Below, piece by piece: positions 17,903 through 27,837 of a stretch of 64,000 nucleotides of DNA; the stretch's first letter is position 1, and each line of letters opens with the position of its first letter. The DNA is from Verrucomicrobiota bacterium (lineage in GTDB: Bacteria > Verrucomicrobiota > Verrucomicrobiia > Verrucomicrobiales > DEV007), in assembly GCA_963205275.1 (NCBI GenBank), contig CAUJIH010000106.1:1-64000 (forward strand), written 5' to 3'. The notes below the pieces were generated by a model. That model was not told the DNA's origin, ran no database searches, and saw only the letters and a list, made by a program, of their open reading frames with translations. A program made the position numbers and the translations under genes.

Positions 17903-19891
17903 TCAGGAGAGCGCTCGGGCGGCTGAGACGATGTGCTCCACCGTCATGCCCAGCTCTGACATCACCACATCTCCCGGAGCGCTGATACCAAATCGATCGA
18001 TCCCTAGAGCCACACCGTCGAGACCCAGATATTTCCACCAGAGTCCGGTGACTCCAGCCTCGATCGAAATGCGTCGAGTGACTGAATGGGGCAGGACTTC
18101 TTCGCGATACTCCGCCGATTGACGATCAAAGCGCTCGAAACAGGGCATGGAAACTACACGCACTCCGTCACCGAGTTCTTCCGCAGCCTTCATCGCATGC
18201 TGAAGTTCACTACCGGTCGCGAGCAAGATGAGCTTCAGCTCTCCCGTCTCGCGGCGGGCGATATAGCCACCTTTCAGAACTCCTTCGCGCCGAACTTTGA
18301 CCGGAATGGAGGATTGGGTCGCGATATTCTGGCGCGTAAGAATCAAAGCGGTCGGCCCGTTCTTACGCTCGATCATGGCAGCGAAGGCCCCTGCCGTTTC
18401 CTCCGGATCGCCCGGTCGAATGACATCGAGATTCGGGAAGACACGGAGTCCACTGACGGTCTCTACTGGCTGGTGAGTGGGACCATCCTCGCCGACGCCC
18501 ACGGAATCGTGGGTGAAGATGTAGCCGACCCCCAATCCGGCCAACGCAGCTAGACGGATGGCCGGACGCATGTAGTCTGCGAAGACGGCGAACGTCGCTC
18601 CCGTGGCGCGAAAGATTCCGTCATAAGTGATCCCGTTCAGAATCGCTCCCATTCCATGCTCGCGTATGCCATACCAGACGTTGCGAGCATCAAAATCGAC
18701 ACGGCTGACATCCCCACCGCCTTTGATGTAGTTTTTCGTCGAACCGAACAGGTCAGCACTGCCCGTAATCAAAGCTGGGATCGCAGCAGCGACCGCCTGG
18801 ATCACGTCGCCACCCGCAGCGCGGGTCGCTCCCTTGTAGTCCGCAGCAAATTCGGGGATCCGGTCGAGGAGATTCTCAGGAGTTTTCCCAGCGACCGCAT
18901 CATCCAATTGCCCAGCTAGATCAGGATTGGCAGAGCGCCAAGCATCGTAGGTTTTCGTCCAAGCCTGGTAGACTTCATTCAGTTGCTCCCGGTGCGATTG
19001 AAAGTAGCTCTCGGTCTCCGATGAGACAAAGAAAGTCTCCTCCGGCAAGCCGAGTCCCTTCCGCGCTTCAGTGGCGAACTTCGCTCCGCCTTCTCCATGG
19101 GCGGCGGCGGTCCCGGCCACCTGCGGAATCCCACGACCGATCTGCGTTTTCGCCTCGATCAACTTCGGCTTCCCATTGCGGTTGGATTTCGCGTGCGTGA
19201 TGGCCTTGTGAAGGGCCTCCAGATCGTGCCCATCGACACTGACGGTTTCCCAGCCAAAGGCTTCGAAGCGCTCGAGCGGATCGTAGCTCTGCGTCACATC
19301 GGCCATAGCATCGAGCGTGACATCATTGGAATCGTAAATCAGGATGAGATTGTCCAGCCCGACGTGCCCCGCGAAGGAAATCGCTTCGGCTGCAATTCCT
19401 TCCTGTAAGCAGCCGTCACCCGCGAGGCAGATGATGGTTTGGTCGAAGATCACATGCTCAGACGTATTGTAATTCGCCGCCGCCATCTTGGCGGAAAGAG
19501 CATAGCCGACGGAGTTTCCCACCCCCTGCCCGAGAGGCCCTGTCGTGCACTCCACACCCACAGTTTCGCCAAATTCCGGGTGCCCTGGCGTCTTGCTGTG
19601 GAGTTGACGAAAGTTCTTCACTTCCGACATCGGGAGATCGTATCCGGAAATGTGAAGCCAAGCGTAGAGGAACATGCTTCCATGACCAGCGGAGAGGATG
19701 AAGCGGTCGCGATTGAGCCATTTCGGAGCACTGGGCAGATAACGTAGATCGCTGCCGAAAAGCACAGCACCGACCTCCGCAGCCCCCAGCGGCAGGCCGA
19801 GGTGCCCGGAACTGCAGGCATGAATGGCATCAATGGCGAGACCGCGTGCCTCATTGGCAGCACGAGAAAGGGCTTCAGTGTTCAGACTCAT
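17903..19891 (-). CDS. tkt: Transketolase
   Basis: ATG at 19891; [77 protein letters not shown]. Confidence 0.97.
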   Translation of the reverse strand: MSLNTEALSRAANEARGLAIDAIHACSSGHLGLPLGAAEVGAVLFGSDLRYLPSAPKWLNRDRFILSAGHGSMFLYAWLHISGYDLPMSEVKNFRQLHSKTPGHPEFGETVGVECTTGPLGQGVGNSVGYALSAKMAAANYNTSEHVIFDQTIICLAGDGCLQEGIAAEAISFAGHVGLDNLILIYDSNDVTLDAMADVTQSYDPLERFEAFGWETVSVDGHDLEALHKAITHAKSNRNGKPKLIEAKTQIGRGIPQVAGTAAAHGEGGAKFATEARKGLGLPEETFFVSSETESYFQSHREQLNEVYQAWTKTYDAWRSANPDLAGQLDDAVAGKTPENLLDRIPEFAADYKGATRAAGGDVIQAVAAAIPALITGSADLFGSTKNYIKGGGDVSRVDFDARNVWYGIREHGMGAILNGITYDGIFRATGATFAVFADYMRPAIRLAALAGLGVGYIFTHDSVGVGEDGPTHQPVETVSGLRVFPNLDVIRPGDPEETAGAFAAMIERKNGPTALILTRQNIATQSSIPVKVRREGVLKGGYIARRETGELKLILLATGSELQHAMKAAEELGDGVRVVSMPCFERFDRQSAEYREEVLPHSVTRRISIEAGVTGLWWKYLGLDGVALGIDRFGISAPGDVVMSELGMTVEHIVSAARALS

Positions 19892-19990
19892 AAAAGTTAT
19901 CGTTCGAGAGGTGCAACCCTTGGCGCATTTAGTCGCTATCGCAAGCAAGGATTGATGGCGGAATCACTTTCAAAGCGCTCGATCAGCCTA

Positions 19991-21694
19991 TCATTTTCTC
20001 TTCACCCCTACGATCATCTCCGCTAATTTTCTACGAGCTTCGCTGTACGCAGAGGCATTTTTCTCCCACTGAAACCATGATGCCGCAAGCGGCATGACGA
20101 TCTTCTCCGCTTCAGCACGCAAGCCAGCTCGATCCAGGATGGCGAGATACTCGTAATCCTCGATGCTGTCACGCAGTGCTTTGAGTCGCAGACTCGGAGC
20201 GATCCCGTCATATCCGACGGCTCGACTAGGATAAGTCAGCGTTCCTTCCCCCTGAAAGAGCTGACCCTTGCCACGATCACGACGATCCAGAGTCTTCGGG
20301 TCGGTCCATGGGTCCTCGACACCAGACCAATATGACAGGTTCCCCCAGTAGAGCAGGCCGCTCATGTGATACCGCCATGCGATCCACGCCGGGACACGAT
20401 AGTTGAGCAGTGGGAAATCAATTTGCCACCACGGCGTCGGATCACGCTGACAAAGAGCTGTGTAGGTCCAGATCGTCTCTCCCAATGCACGCCTCTGGGC
20501 AGCGGTCTCCTCGTCGTGTAAAGGAAATAGTGGGCACCAGATATCTACAGCGCCATAGAGATCGCCCCATTTTTCGTTCTGTGTCTTCGTTTGTTCAACC
20601 ACGGCCACCTTCACGACTGACTGAGCGGCACGGATGGGAGGCCCCCATTTCTGGACGTAACGATATTCCTCTTCATCGTTCGGTTCATCCTTGAGATAAG
20701 TATAGAAGGTCACAAAGGGTCGATTGAGCTCCGCTGCTAACTGATCGTAGCTTTTCAGCCACGCCAGCAACTTCGCATGCTCAGCTTCCGGATCTTTGAT
20801 GATGCTCTTGGGGTGAGGCGTTCTCAGAGCATTGACGTGATAGAGATCCACGAACTTCCGCAGCACATCGACCTGCTCACTCGTGAAGTGAAATGAACCG
20901 TCGTCTCCCCGTAGCGGAGTGAGCAAGGCAGAGGGCGGCGTTGCGTTGATGTGATGACGGCTGAGTTCATCCGCTACCTGCACTTCCATCGCATCCGGCT
21001 CTTTGAAATCCACCTCCTTACCCTCCTTGGCACGATTCGCGTAGTAGCGACGCAACTGTTCCGCAGGCGAACCGAATGCCGTCTGAAAAGTTGGCACCTC
21101 CGGCATCGAGAAGTCCCATACCGTCAACTCTACGGTCAGCTTTGCCAGCTCGCGATCTCCGGCGATGACGCGATAGATGCCTTGGTATTGTCCTGCCTTC
21201 GCGTCCTGCGGAACGAACAGATCCACCCAAAATCCGTGCGTCTCATCGGCAGGCAAATCAAAGGGCACTGCTTGAAAACGAGCATCGTCAGGGAGCGGCT
21301 GTTTCGTCAGGGGATGAAGGAAGGGAATCAGGGGATCCGGATACCAACCCGGTTGAAAAGAATCGTTGCGACTGCTCGGCAGAGTCAATTCGAGATGGTG
21401 CTCTCGATAGATGATTGCATCATCGGCCCGGATCTCTACACCCTCCGCGCTTTTCAGATCACCGGGCTGAATGTCTATCCCCTTCACGTCGGCGTCCGAG
21501 CGTACAAAGATCTGAAAGCTCTCCCACTCATTGCGGGCAGCGGCAAGAGCGATCCTATCTCCCTCATGTGCAGGCGCATCTCGTAGGAGTCGCACGGTAT
21601 CACTTTCCACCCAGACCTGACATCCGGCCCGCGTGATCGTCGTAACGAGCATGGAAAACGCAAAAAGGAGGCAGCAGGCGAGTTTCGTTTTCAT
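19991..21694 (-). CDS. Secreted DUF4091/GH123-like protein
   Basis: Signal peptide MKTKLACCLLFAFSMLVTTITRA; ARNEWESFQIFVR; PFVTFYTYLKDEPNDEEEY; WRYHMSGLLYWGNLSYW. Confidence 0.82.
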   Translation of the reverse strand: MKTKLACCLLFAFSMLVTTITRAGCQVWVESDTVRLLRDAPAHEGDRIALAAARNEWESFQIFVRSDADVKGIDIQPGDLKSAEGVEIRADDAIIYREHHLELTLPSSRNDSFQPGWYPDPLIPFLHPLTKQPLPDDARFQAVPFDLPADETHGFWVDLFVPQDAKAGQYQGIYRVIAGDRELAKLTVELTVWDFSMPEVPTFQTAFGSPAEQLRRYYANRAKEGKEVDFKEPDAMEVQVADELSRHHINATPPSALLTPLRGDDGSFHFTSEQVDVLRKFVDLYHVNALRTPHPKSIIKDPEAEHAKLLAWLKSYDQLAAELNRPFVTFYTYLKDEPNDEEEYRYVQKWGPPIRAAQSVVKVAVVEQTKTQNEKWGDLYGAVDIWCPLFPLHDEETAAQRRALGETIWTYTALCQRDPTPWWQIDFPLLNYRVPAWIAWRYHMSGLLYWGNLSYWSGVEDPWTDPKTLDRRDRGKGQLFQGEGTLTYPSRAVGYDGIAPSLRLKALRDSIEDYEYLAILDRAGLRAEAEKIVMPLAASWFQWEKNASAYSEARRKLAEMIVGVKRK

Positions 21695-21774
21695 CAGATC
21701 CTCACGAAGAATGAATCTGTGCCGCAGTAGGGTCAACCGAAAAGATGTCCTACGCTCGAAACCCTCTGGAGACT

Positions 21775-24135
21775 CTATTTCCGATTTTCTAAAGAGGCTC
21801 GGAACTCCTCCAGTCTCGAATAATCCAAATTGAGTGTCCGATTTTTCAGCAGCAAATCCAAATCCTGTCGCGCTCCTTCGTAATCAGCGACCTGCACTCG
21901 TAAAATCGCCCTCTGAAAACGCTCATAGCCCGCGTCGGGCTGGATCGCCAACAACAGCTCCAGATAGTCTACCGCCTGCTCGGGCGTCTGCTTGCGATTG
22001 ACTTCGAGATCGACCAAGTTTCTCAACATCCGCACTGCGATCTCGCGGGGTTCCGCTGGAGAGAAGGCGCTCTCTTCTGGTGTGTTTCCCGTCAGTTTTA
22101 ATACCACCTGCGCCACTTCCTCTCGAGTGAAACTGGTCCCGCCTTCGAATACGTCGAACAACACAGGGGCGGCAGAGTCGCCCTTCTGCGGCTTCCAACC
22201 TACCATGAATTTCCCCGGCAACGCGACTCCATAAACTCCCGGCACCGAGAGTCTGCGCGCCAACTCGACAAAGATCACTCCCAGAGTGATCGGCAGTCCC
22301 TCGCGGTCATCCAGCACATGATTCACATAGCTGTTGGCATGGTGATAATACTCTCCTCGACTGCCGTGGAAACCACTCTCTCGGAAGAGAAAATCGCGAA
22401 GAGCCTCCGCCTTCTTCCTCGGAGTTCCATCGGAAACCGTCTTTCTGATCCAGGCATCCGCATCCTTGACCAGAAACGCAAAAATCGCCCGATAGTGATC
22501 CAGATCGAGATTGGGATCATCAATTCTGGCGATCTGCAATCCTACCTCGAATAGATCCACTTCCTCACTCTTCTTCGATAGCACTTCGAGCATCTGCTTT
22601 TCCACATCTACCCGATGAATCAGAGCCTCCAGACGCCGAAGTCTCTCGATTTTCTTCTCGAGTCCTCCCACCTCCGCATCGATATAGCGACGGCTTTTAT
22701 CGCCGTTCTGCTCGAGGGATCCGATGACTGCCTCGCTACTGCCTTCTTTGTCAAAGCGCTTCAGAACATCGCTCAGGTCTCTCCGTTCCTTTTCCGTCAG
22801 ATTCTTTTCCTCAAGGTCCACCCCCACTCGGAAATCGCGAAACTCTGCCTCCGTCTTTCGGAATTTGCACAATCCCACCTTTCCTCCGCGCATCGCTGCA
22901 TCTTCGACCTCGAATACCTTTTCTTCATTGATCCAGGCCAGGATTTTCTTTCCCTCCACCCGCACGCGAAGTCGATTCCATTCACCTCGGTGATAAGCAT
23001 CCGTTTCGCTCTGTCCTAAAACGGTCCAGCTATAGACATCAGGACCTTCAAAGCGACCTAACCTCACTTTCCCATCCGTCGGATAAAACCCATAGTGCTT
23101 CTCACCGCCATCTGCGGCGAAAGCGAGGCCAGCAGCATCGCCTTCATTGCCTAACTTCACCTGTACAGAGACTTCGTAGGGTTCTGCAGGTAGGTCCAAT
23201 GCGGAAAGACAGAGCGCCCGTCCGCCGAACCCTTCCCCCGCTCGGCGTCCGACGATCACACCGCCGCGCTGAGTCCACTCAGCCCCCATCACCGCCGTCC
23301 ATAGCCGTGGGTCCAAGGTGCCGATAGTACTCCATCGCGTCATCGGCACGGGATTCGGCTTCTCCAGCAGCTTCCTCAAATGACTCGCAGGCACCGCAAA
23401 GCCCAAATTCTCTGTCACCCGGTGTCTCAGCGTCACGATCCCGATCACCTCACCCTTCACGTTCACCACAGGTCCCCCGCTGTTTCCTTGCTCGATCGGC
23501 ATCGCCAACTGAAGCATCGGGAACTCCGGCGTCTCTCCTTCTTTGACAAAGCCTTCCTCCAGCTTGCGAATCGCGGAGATCGCGCCGGGAACGACACTGG
23601 AGACCAAGCCTCTCGGGGCACCGAATCCCAAGATCACGTCCCCTTGCTTCGCCGTATCGGAATCCCCCACCACCAGCGCGGGATAGTCCTTCTTTCCCGG
23701 GGCAATCCTCAACACAGCTAAATCAAAATGCCGGTCTGATGCGTAAATCTCTGAGACCTTGCGCTTCGTGCCGTCGGAGAATTCGACCTGTAATGGCTGT
23801 CCTTCACCGATCACATGGAGATTCGTGACCACTAGGCCCTCCTTCGCAATGACAAATCCTGATCCTGTTCCACGAGTGTCCCCGTCTCGACCGATCTGAT
23901 GAACGGTCACGATCGCTGGTCGCACCATTTCCGTGACTCGTGTAATAATAGCCGGATCCAGAAATTCGTGAACAAGATTAGAATCCTGAATCTTCAGATC
24001 GGTCGCCTTTTCGGCTTCAACAAAGGGATCAAATGGGGTTCCCGATGGAGAGCCTTTTGCCTCCGAGTCTGCTCTTGACGCGGCCGTAACGAATGTAATC
24101 GAGAGCGCAAGAATCGGTGCAAGGCGAAAACTCAT
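21775..24135 (-). CDS. Trypsin-like (HtrA-type) serine protease fused to LamG-like region, SirB1/transglutaminase-like domain and TPR-like tail
   Basis: ATG 24135; His VTNLHVIG, Asp HFDLAVLRI, Ser EQGNSGGPVV; middle DAAGLAFAADGGEKHYGFYPTDGKVRLGRF; SirB1-like HHANSYVNHVLDDREGLPITLGVIFVELARRLSVPGVYGVALPGKFMVGW. Confidence 0.88.
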   Translation of the reverse strand: MSFRLAPILALSITFVTAASRADSEAKGSPSGTPFDPFVEAEKATDLKIQDSNLVHEFLDPAIITRVTEMVRPAIVTVHQIGRDGDTRGTGSGFVIAKEGLVVTNLHVIGEGQPLQVEFSDGTKRKVSEIYASDRHFDLAVLRIAPGKKDYPALVVGDSDTAKQGDVILGFGAPRGLVSSVVPGAISAIRKLEEGFVKEGETPEFPMLQLAMPIEQGNSGGPVVNVKGEVIGIVTLRHRVTENLGFAVPASHLRKLLEKPNPVPMTRWSTIGTLDPRLWTAVMGAEWTQRGGVIVGRRAGEGFGGRALCLSALDLPAEPYEVSVQVKLGNEGDAAGLAFAADGGEKHYGFYPTDGKVRLGRFEGPDVYSWTVLGQSETDAYHRGEWNRLRVRVEGKKILAWINEEKVFEVEDAAMRGGKVGLCKFRKTEAEFRDFRVGVDLEEKNLTEKERRDLSDVLKRFDKEGSSEAVIGSLEQNGDKSRRYIDAEVGGLEKKIERLRRLEALIHRVDVEKQMLEVLSKKSEEVDLFEVGLQIARIDDPNLDLDHYRAIFAFLVKDADAWIRKTVSDGTPRKKAEALRDFLFRESGFHGSRGEYYHHANSYVNHVLDDREGLPITLGVIFVELARRLSVPGVYGVALPGKFMVGWKPQKGDSAAPVLFDVFEGGTSFTREEVAQVVLKLTGNTPEESAFSPAEPREIAVRMLRNLVDLEVNRKQTPEQAVDYLELLLAIQPDAGYERFQRAILRVQVADYEGARQDLDLLLKNRTLNLDYSRLEEFRASLENRK

Positions 24136-24241
24136 GGGAACAGTCTGATTCGCAAGATTAGCGCATTTCTCCACAGATTGCCAAGCCTCCGCTCAGGAAA
24201 AATTCACTCACCTAATATTTGGGCGAGTTCGATCATTCGCG

Positions 24242-24565
24242 TCATCCTCTCACATTCTTCCCACAGGACCAGCAGATCTCGAAGTTACCGGGGTTCATCG
24301 CGCCACAGAAGGAACATGTGACTTCTGTGCGAGAGTTTACTTCCTCACTTTGAAAATATTCTTGCAGAATCGTCGCCGCTCTTTCGTAATCCTCTTCATT
24401 GACGACATACAAGACGGGATCAAGGCGAGGAGGAGTCAGGGTTGGGATTGCCGGCACATCTAGTTCATTGCTCCTTTCCACGATGGTCTCGATCCCTTGA
24501 TTTTCGAGTAAGGAACGGATCAGTCCCATCCGCGACATATCCGCCTCGCTGCATAACTCTTTCAT
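24242..24565 (-). CDS. DUF2007-like protein with C-terminal zinc ribbon
   Basis: GLIRSLLENQGIETIVERSNE...PVLYVVNEEDYERAATILQEYF plus CSFCGAMNPGNFEICWSCGKNV; internal ATG at 24565. Confidence 0.75.
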   Translation of the reverse strand: MKELCSEADMSRMGLIRSLLENQGIETIVERSNELDVPAIPTLTPPRLDPVLYVVNEEDYERAATILQEYFQSEEVNSRTEVTCSFCGAMNPGNFEICWSCGKNVRG

Positions 24566-24739
24566 ACCATTTAGTGTAACAGGAAAAGGCTTCTGAGTGA
24601 AAGAGAATCGCTCTGACACGATCTATCGTCGGCTTGACTGCGATCTTACTTCAGGTCGTAGGGACGATATCGTGACAAAACTCTTGAAAACACGAGTGTC
24701 AGTGCGACCTAAACCGCCTACTCTATCCCACCCGTCTCT

Positions 24740-27700
24740 ATGAATACGTATCGGAAGGTCAGCAGAAAAAACACACAGCGGTATCTCATCTTGGAACTCG
24801 TGCTAGGTCTCGGGGTGATCTCGGGATTGCTCTGGGCCGCTCCGTCCGTAGAGGAATTCCATGCAGGACTCCCGTCGGGCCAAGTGGTGACGCTGTATGC
24901 GGATCAGGACTTCGAAGCGGAGAAGCTGAGTTGGGGATTCTGGCCGTCCGAGTCTCACACGCGCATGGAGCTGGATACGCAGGTAGTTCAACATGGGAAA
25001 CAGTCACTGCGTCTGACGGCCTTGGAGGACAGTGATCGCGCATTTGCTCTGTCAAATCAGGCCACCTATGAGCCAGGAATCCTCTACCGGATTTCAGTTT
25101 ACGTCCGCCGTGATCCGGGAGTGCAGGAATCATCCATTAGCTTTGTCGTCAATTTCTCCGAAGGATCGGGCAAGGGAATCAAGGAACGAGTCTATCCCAG
25201 CGCACTGACCCGCGAGCGTGTCGGAGACTGGGAGCGCTGGTCAGGACTGATCTCGCCTAGCAAGACTGCTCTCCTGGGGATGCTACTGCTGGGAGTGGAA
25301 CACACTACGGGCCGTGTGTGGTTCGACAATATCACCATCGAGAAGTTGGGCGATGCAAAGGATCTCCGGCCTGACGTGTGGACCAATCTAACCGCCGGAG
25401 TAGAAATCGGCCCTACACCCTTGCAAAAGCTGATGAAACTCCGTGAGGGGAACACTCCACTCTATCAGATGGCCACTCGTTACAATCACTTGCTCTGGCA
25501 GTCCGGAACGCTGGAACGAGAGCTGCGTGAGCTGGAACGCTGTCTTTTCAATGCAAACCAGTCCCTGACATCGACGCTGCGCTCACAGTTTGACCAGAGT
25601 GAACATCTCCTGAACCAGACCTTTCAGGCATACACAGCAGCCTTGCGAGCCAATGCCAGCTCGACAGATCCTGACTGCATCGCAGCAGCGGGTCAATTAG
25701 AGAGCACCCTCCAGCAACTGGCTACAGCGCTGGCACAGGCACGCAAGTCCTTGCCTGTCGCCACGCAGCAACTCCCCGCCCACCTAGGGCCACAGTCGCG
25801 CTCCCTGCGCCCGCTTGAAGCCGATGGTCGGATGAATCGGCTCTTGTTCGGGGTGTGGAGTCCACTCGATTTCAGCTCTCAGGAGCAAGAACGCTTTGGC
25901 TTTGAATTTCACTCGACGGCTCCGGGGGAACCCAAAGAACACACTCCGGACAAGATCGATTTTTCCAACGTGACGATGACCTGTGATCGCTTGGAACAAT
26001 CCGGCTTCAGTAGTACCTTCGGAATGCTTAATTTCGGCGTTCACGAGCGTCTCTACGCACCTCAGTGGTTCATCGAACAGCACAGGGACGAGCCCGATTT
26101 CTACAAACTTGGAAGTGACGGTAGCCACGGAGGGCACACAGGGAATCTTCACAGTCTCAACTACTTTCATCCCGCAGTTCGAAATTATATCCATAGCTAT
26201 CTGGAACGATATGCAGAATTTTGTCGCAACGAGCCACGCATCCTCTTCTACGAAGTCGCTCTGGAAGCCTACTCGGGCTTCGCCAACGAAAAGGGAAAGC
26301 ATCTGATCAGCTATGGCAAACACATGGAATCCGCCTTTCGCGATCACCTGCAAGGCAAGTATCATTCCATCGCTGAACTCAACAAAGCGTGGGGAACTGA
26401 CTATGCCGGATTTACAGCGATTCAGCCGCCTACCGATCCCCACATTCAGCGATGGGAACCGCCCACACCTCTCACCGCTGAGTTTGCCAACTTCGCCGAG
26501 CAATCCTACATCGACTATCTAAAGCTGATCTACACATCATTGAAGAATCGCGATCCAGATAAACCTATCGTCGCTCGGCACAGCAGCCTACTTAGCGGCA
26601 TCAATGGGGCACGCATCTTCGAGACCTGCGACGTGCTTTCGTTCCATCGCGGTGCTCCGGAAATGAATCTGGTCAATCTCTATCTAAACAGTCTTAATCG
26701 ATACGCACACCGCTCACTGGCCTACATGGAAGACTTCTGGGGAAAGCAGGAAGAGTCTGGTCGCGTCTGGGATGAGCGAGCCCAACGCCGAGGTTTGGAA
26801 AAACACGTCATCCGCGAAGGCTTCTGGGGTCGAACGCTACAGATGAAATGGTATTCCTATTCCACCGGTTCCTACTTGTTCGAATACAACGGAAACTGGT
26901 TTAATCCGCGCACAGATCTCACCACCTGGCGCTACTGTATGCCGGGCTTACAAACGGCGATGCGCCGACTGGAGAGTGTCGACTGGATGCTGACACACAG
27001 TCAAATCGAGCCCTTTAAGATACTGGTGCTCCAACCATCGGCAAGCATGCGCGTCAACCTACCAGCAAACGCTCCTCTCATGGAAATGAGGTTGTTGTAT
27101 CACTTACTGGCTCCTGCCGGGCTATTCTTTGAACTCGTCCCCGAAGAGTATGTTCTCGATGGTAGATGCTCTCTGGACGACTTCTCTGCCGTTTTGTTGC
27201 CACAGGCCGAATTCCTTCCAACAAAATTGCAAAGCCAGTTGCTCGATTATACCAGCAAAGGCGGCATGCTGGTGGCCCTGGGCCGCCCCGGCAGCTACGA
27301 CGACCTGGCTCGGCCCAGCAAGCCTCTCCAGGATGGATTGCGAGCGCTCACATCCGAGGAGGACTGGGCAGCGGCAGAGAAGGCTTGGAACGCGTCCCCC
27401 GATCCTGATCACCGTCCAGAAGGCTCTGGATTCGTCCGCGTGTGTGCCGACAAAGGTCATCTGATCGCGCTGCATGGGGTAGGTGCACTCAACGGTGAGG
27501 AGCAACGCAGCGCCCTAGTAGATCTTCTCACCCTCCAATCACCACGAGCCGCTTGGGCTGAAAACAGCAGCTTCGAGGTGCTGTTGCGCGTGACCGAGGA
27601 CGGCGGACGCTATCTGTGCATACTCAATCCTAACGTCGATCACGCCATTGAGGACACGATACACATCTCTGCCCCAGTCAAGCAGGCAGTCGATCTATGG

Positions 27701-27811
27701 ACGGTCGAAGGGAGCGCCATTCCGATCCAGCCGAATCAAGTGGGTAGCCAGTTCAAGCTCCGCCTCGGCCCTGGAGAAGCGACCGTCGTGTATGTCGGAG
27801 ATGAACCTTAA
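24740..27811 (+). CDS. Large exported beta-galactosidase-like (GH42/GHA-like) protein with N-terminal CBM-like domain
   Basis: 1023 aa; N-terminal TM/signal; FARL-type barrel EPRILFYEVALEAYSGF, HLQGKYHSIAELNKAWGTDYAGF; C-terminal region with VLLPQAEFLPTKLQSQLLDYTSKGGMLVALGRPG. Confidence 0.8.
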   Translation: MNTYRKVSRKNTQRYLILELVLGLGVISGLLWAAPSVEEFHAGLPSGQVVTLYADQDFEAEKLSWGFWPSESHTRMELDTQVVQHGKQSLRLTALEDSDRAFALSNQATYEPGILYRISVYVRRDPGVQESSISFVVNFSEGSGKGIKERVYPSALTRERVGDWERWSGLISPSKTALLGMLLLGVEHTTGRVWFDNITIEKLGDAKDLRPDVWTNLTAGVEIGPTPLQKLMKLREGNTPLYQMATRYNHLLWQSGTLERELRELERCLFNANQSLTSTLRSQFDQSEHLLNQTFQAYTAALRANASSTDPDCIAAAGQLESTLQQLATALAQARKSLPVATQQLPAHLGPQSRSLRPLEADGRMNRLLFGVWSPLDFSSQEQERFGFEFHSTAPGEPKEHTPDKIDFSNVTMTCDRLEQSGFSSTFGMLNFGVHERLYAPQWFIEQHRDEPDFYKLGSDGSHGGHTGNLHSLNYFHPAVRNYIHSYLERYAEFCRNEPRILFYEVALEAYSGFANEKGKHLISYGKHMESAFRDHLQGKYHSIAELNKAWGTDYAGFTAIQPPTDPHIQRWEPPTPLTAEFANFAEQSYIDYLKLIYTSLKNRDPDKPIVARHSSLLSGINGARIFETCDVLSFHRGAPEMNLVNLYLNSLNRYAHRSLAYMEDFWGKQEESGRVWDERAQRRGLEKHVIREGFWGRTLQMKWYSYSTGSYLFEYNGNWFNPRTDLTTWRYCMPGLQTAMRRLESVDWMLTHSQIEPFKILVLQPSASMRVNLPANAPLMEMRLLYHLLAPAGLFFELVPEEYVLDGRCSLDDFSAVLLPQAEFLPTKLQSQLLDYTSKGGMLVALGRPGSYDDLARPSKPLQDGLRALTSEEDWAAAEKAWNASPDPDHRPEGSGFVRVCADKGHLIALHGVGALNGEEQRSALVDLLTLQSPRAAWAENSSFEVLLRVTEDGGRYLCILNPNVDHAIEDTIHISAPVKQAVDLWTVEGSAIPIQPNQVGSQFKLRLGPGEATVVYVGDEP

Positions 27812-27837
27812 AGATTCATCGACTTGAACCAACGAAC

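Noticed and set aside
25784-26503. 239-aa minus-strand ORF inside the GH42-like gene
   Set aside because: Antisense to a much better ORF; no recognisable motif.
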